Below are positions 30,755 to 32,985 of a stretch of DNA of 32,985 bases, piece after piece. The stretch is from the NCBI RefSeq assembly GCF_014596515.1, contig NZ_MSJQ01000370.1, forward strand, positions 1-32,985, written 5' to 3'. Source of the stretch: Streptomyces sp. CBMA156. GTDB taxonomy: Bacteria > Actinomycetota > Actinomycetes > Streptomycetales > Streptomycetaceae. The translations under genes were made by a program, and so were the position numbers. The first letter of the stretch is position 1, and each line of letters starts with the position of its first letter. The notes below the pieces were generated by a model. It saw only the letters and a program-made list of their open reading frames with translations. It did no database searches and was not told the origin of the DNA.

Positions 30755-30818
30755 GCTCTGCCCCCAGGTTGCTGTGCCCCCGGGGCGCTGTGCCCCCGGG
30801 TTGCCGTGTCCCCGCGTC
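30755..30818. repeat. Four 16-bp imperfect tandem repeats
   Basis: The unit resembles GCTGTGCCCCCGGGTT and occurs at 30755, 30771, 30787 and 30803 with increasing decay at the edges. It lies in the gap between convergent genes. It is too short, too close-packed and too degenerate for a CRISPR. Confidence 0.75.
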
Positions 30819-30826
30819 CCCGGGGC

Positions 30827-32362
30827 CTACGTGTCCCGGTCGAGCAGGGCGAGGGTGAGCCCGCCGAGCGGCGTCACCCGGTCCGGGGCGCCGTACCGGG
30901 TGCGGAGCAGCTGCGCCTGGTCCGTCGGCATCCCGCCCAGCGGGTCCGTGGTGTCGCCGAGGACCAGCAGCCAGATCCGGGACACCTCGCCCAGGCAGTC
31001 CGCCGGCTGCGGGCAGGGCTCCGGCGAGAGGTCCTCGGCGTCGTCGGCGCTCCGCGCGACGAAGACCGGGTACGGCCGGACGTCCGGCGGCAGGTAGTAG
31101 CTGACGCCCGGCCAGGCCATCGCCCAGGACTGGTCACCCAGCGGGGCCGCCATCCCGTCCCCGGAGCGGTAGCCGGCGGAGATCTCCAGGGCCGCCGACC
31201 TGAACGGCTCCTCCGAGCCGTTGTGCGAGCCCGTGTACCGCACCGCGGGCTGCTTCGGCAGGGCCTCCACGGCGGGCAGGGCGAGCAGGGCGACGGTCAG
31301 CAGCCCGGCCACCGCGACGCTCCGCCGGGGCGCCCGGTCCGGTCGGGCCAGGGCCTTCACCGCGCCGTACAGCGCCCCCGCCCCGCCGCCCGCCAGCACC
31401 GCCCAGGCGGGCACCGTGAACAGCAGGTACCGCCCGAGGAAGTACGAGGTGTCGCCCAGTCGCGACACCAGCCAGACGCCCACCACCGGCAGCTCCGCGA
31501 GCAGCAGCAGCTGCCAGGCCTGGAGCCGCCGGCCGGGCAGCGCCAGTGCCAGCAGCGCCAGCAGGGCGAAGGCGTAGAAGACCGGACCCGAGCCGAACAG
31601 GCGCTCGCCGAAGTAGCCGAGGCCGCGCAGGGAGGGGGTCGGTATCCAGCCCAGCTGCCGGTCCGACTGCCGGCTGCCCAGCAGCACCACGGGCAGCACC
31701 GGCAGCGCCGACACCGCGACCGCCACCGGGAACCGCCACAGCAGCCGCCGGTCAGCCTCGGGCCGGGTGCGCCACAGGTGCAGTCCCAGCAGCGCCGCCT
31801 GCCCGGCGACCGTGCTGAAGGAGACCAGGTGCCCCGCCCCGGCCAGTGCCATCGCCACGCAGTACGGCGCCCAGCGCCGCCAGGTCGGCCGCTCCAGCGC
31901 CCGCAGCAGGAAGTACGAGGCCGCCGCGATCGCGCAGGTCACCAGCGCGTAGGAGCGCGCCTCCTGGGCGTACCTGGAGATCTCCGGGGGCACCGCGAGC
32001 AGCAGCCCGGCCCCGACCGCCGCCACCCGGCTGCCGAACAGCCGCCGGGCGGTGAGCGCCACGAACGCCGCGGCCCCCGCCATCGCCAGCACGGAGGGTA
32101 TTCGGAGGGCGACCGTCGAGTCGCCGAACACCGTCGTCCAGGCGTGCATCAGCAGGTAGTACACGCCGTTGCTGGCGTCGATGTGCTGGAGCAGCCGCAG
32201 CAGGTCGCCCAGCGAGCGGGTGGCCACCGTCCAGGTCGCGATCTCGTCCCGCCACAGGTCCGGCGTCCCCAGCCGGTACCCGCCCACCACCGTCATGACG
32301 ACCGCGGGCCACACCCACACCTGCCCCAACAGCCGGCCCACCGGGCGCACAGCAGGTCTCAT
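30827..32362 (-). CDS. GT-C glycosyltransferase (GT39/ArnT-like), polytopic membrane protein
   Basis: This 511-aa protein has about 9-11 membrane segments and the GT-C signature in its first outer loop, LWRDEIATW, with acidic D39/E40. LLQHIDASNGVYYLLMHAW, LRIPSVLAMAGAAAF and AQEARSYALVTCAIAAASY follow. These match lipid-linked sugar-dependent mannosyl/arabinosyl transferases of the PMT/ArnT superfamily. A C-terminal soluble domain (about 385-511) faces outside. It likely uses a polyprenyl-phosphate sugar donor; the acceptor is unknown. ATG 32362 follows GAAGGA. It is monocistronic. Confidence 0.88.
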   Translation of the reverse strand: MRPAVRPVGRLLGQVWVWPAVVMTVVGGYRLGTPDLWRDEIATWTVATRSLGDLLRLLQHIDASNGVYYLLMHAWTTVFGDSTVALRIPSVLAMAGAAAFVALTARRLFGSRVAAVGAGLLLAVPPEISRYAQEARSYALVTCAIAAASYFLLRALERPTWRRWAPYCVAMALAGAGHLVSFSTVAGQAALLGLHLWRTRPEADRRLLWRFPVAVAVSALPVLPVVLLGSRQSDRQLGWIPTPSLRGLGYFGERLFGSGPVFYAFALLALLALALPGRRLQAWQLLLLAELPVVGVWLVSRLGDTSYFLGRYLLFTVPAWAVLAGGGAGALYGAVKALARPDRAPRRSVAVAGLLTVALLALPAVEALPKQPAVRYTGSHNGSEEPFRSAALEISAGYRSGDGMAAPLGDQSWAMAWPGVSYYLPPDVRPYPVFVARSADDAEDLSPEPCPQPADCLGEVSRIWLLVLGDTTDPLGGMPTDQAQLLRTRYGAPDRVTPLGGLTLALLDRDT

Positions 32363-32528
32363 CGGGTCCTTCGTCTCCTTGAACGCGGTGTGCCGGGGGC
32401 GGATCCCACCCTGCCCGGCAGGCTACTTGACCCGCCCTGACACCTCGTCGGCCACCCGCTTCCCATCCGCCCCCCGAGCCCCACCCCCGATCCGGTACGC
32501 TGTGAGCGGCCTGGTGCACCCGGGCCGC

Positions 32529-32601
32529 GCCTCAGTAGCTCAGGGGATAGAGCACGGCTCTCCTAAAGCCGGTGTCGCAGGTTCGAATCCTGCCTGGGGC
32601 A
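32529..32601 (+). tRNA. tRNA-Arg (anticodon CCU)
   Basis: A full cloverleaf is visible. The acceptor GCCTCAG pairs with CTGGGGC (one G·T), the D arm is GCTCAGGGGATAGAGC and the anticodon stem is CGGCT/AGCCG. The loop CTCCTAA gives anticodon CCT (32562-32564), and the T arm contains GGTTCGAATCC. The discriminator is A and CCA is not encoded. It reads the rare AGG codon. Confidence 0.97.
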
Positions 32602-32619
32602 CAACGAAGACACAGGTCA

Positions 32620-32651
32620 CAGGCCTCCTGCCGATGTCGGCGGGGGGCCTG
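32620..32651 (+). terminator. tRNA terminator
   Basis: CAGGCCTCCTGCCGA pairs with TCGGCGGGGGGCCTG over 15 bp, including two G·T pairs. It starts 19 bases after the tRNA. Confidence 0.75.
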
Positions 32652-32811
32652 CGGCGTTTCCCGGCCCCGTCCGTCCGGCCGGCCCCGGGTGTTCTCCCCG
32701 GCGTTCGCGGGCCGATGCCGGGAGGTGGCCGGATATTCCGTGGGGTGCGAACCGTCCGAGAGGTAGGCTCCGGTCAAGGGTTTTTGAACGAGTTCAGGAA
32801 TTGGGGGGCCG

Positions 32812-32985
32812 GTGTACCGTCACCGTGTCATGATCTCCGCCGCCGTCGTCGCGGCAGTCGTCGGCTTCGTACCCGCCACGGCGCAGGCGGCGGGCCCGTC
32901 GGCCGGTCCAGGCCGGGCCGCGAGCGCCACCGCGCCGGCCGCCGGGGCCGCTGGCGCTGCCGCAGGGAAGGCCGCCGCCGAGAAG
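32812..32985 (+). CDS. Secreted protein, N-terminus only (runs off the window)
   Basis: The first 58 codons are present and open to the last base. The product starts MYRHRVMISAAVVAAVVGFV and continues PATAQAAGPS. That is a signal peptide (basic start, hydrophobic core, AQA cleavage site near residue 26), followed by an Ala/Gly-rich linker. The GTG at 32812 follows GGGGGG; an ATG at 32830 is an alternative. The mature function lies beyond the window. Confidence 0.8.
   Translation, partial: MYRHRVMISAAVVAAVVGFVPATAQAAGPSAGPGRAASATAPAAGAAGAAAGKAAAEK

Noticed and set aside
30755..30818. 16-bp repeats as a CRISPR array
   Set aside because: There are no spacers (units are directly adjacent), the units are too short and degenerate, and no cas genes are in the window.
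32532..32777. A small minus-strand frame ending in CDTGFRRAVLYPLSY
   Set aside because: This is the well-known spurious peptide produced by translating a tRNA gene backwards; the tRNA-Arg lies here.

Overview
The window is high-GC DNA with strong G/C preference at third codon positions. It carries XRE/DUF5753–DUF397 regulator pairs, a fused F420-pathway FO synthase (fbiC), a secreted GH19 chitinase, GTG and TTG starts and TANNNT-type -10 boxes. Together these point to a streptomycete chromosome (Streptomyces or Kitasatospora). I see no transposase, integrase, phage gene or CRISPR array. All calls come from reading the sequence; no database search was run.

Layout. (1) 1-172: 5S rRNA, the end of an rRNA operon, with its terminator. 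(2) 277-1440: DUF89/ARMT1-like phosphatase. (3) 1441-3460: a tandem array of four intact DUF397 genes on the minus strand, alternating between two types (A-B-A-B). Between them lie decayed copies of the DUF89 gene's 3' end (plus strand) and scraps of the XRE gene's 3' end (minus strand). The intact XRE regulator follows at 3358-4242. Divergent from it is a compact four-gene operon (4425-5470): a HATPase_c anti-sigma-like protein and three small proteins, one a 38-aa membrane peptide. This XRE + DUF397 + ATPase set resembles whiJ/abaA-type loci of Streptomyces development. (4) 5912-9977: a small monooxygenase-fold protein, a FrnE/DsbA-like oxidoreductase and two tandem paralogous TPR proteins. 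(5) 10180-16992: two regulator/enzyme divergons (MerR/SDR and HxlR/QorB-like), a GH19 chitinase with a DasR/chi-repeat-like site upstream, a large TPR protein and small conserved proteins. (6) 17174-21345: RarD permease, then a minus-strand operon of LolA-like protein, ABC ATPase and ABC permease. (7) 21527-25421: fbiC and a DraG-type ADP-ribosylglycohydrolase. (8) 25525-26600: a second XRE-DUF397 pair. (9) 27197-32362: GPP34 protein, a membrane-anchored D,D-carboxypeptidase with a roughly 400-residue disordered N-terminus, and a GT-C glycosyltransferase. (10) 32529-end: tRNA-Arg(CCU) and the start of a secreted protein.

The most unusual structure is the DUF397/DUF89/XRE array. Shared lesions show that a two-gene (A+B) unit was itself duplicated. 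The DUF397 reading frames were kept intact while the flanking DUF89 and XRE copies decayed. Their N-terminal halves stay type-specific and their C-terminal ends are nearly identical. A second recurring pattern is promoter architecture: at least seven genes have a TANNNT box 6-7 nt before the start codon, which suggests leaderless mRNAs. The two regulator/enzyme divergons also have readable operators: a MerR-type 19-bp spacer, and a palindrome shared as the -35 of two back-to-back promoters.
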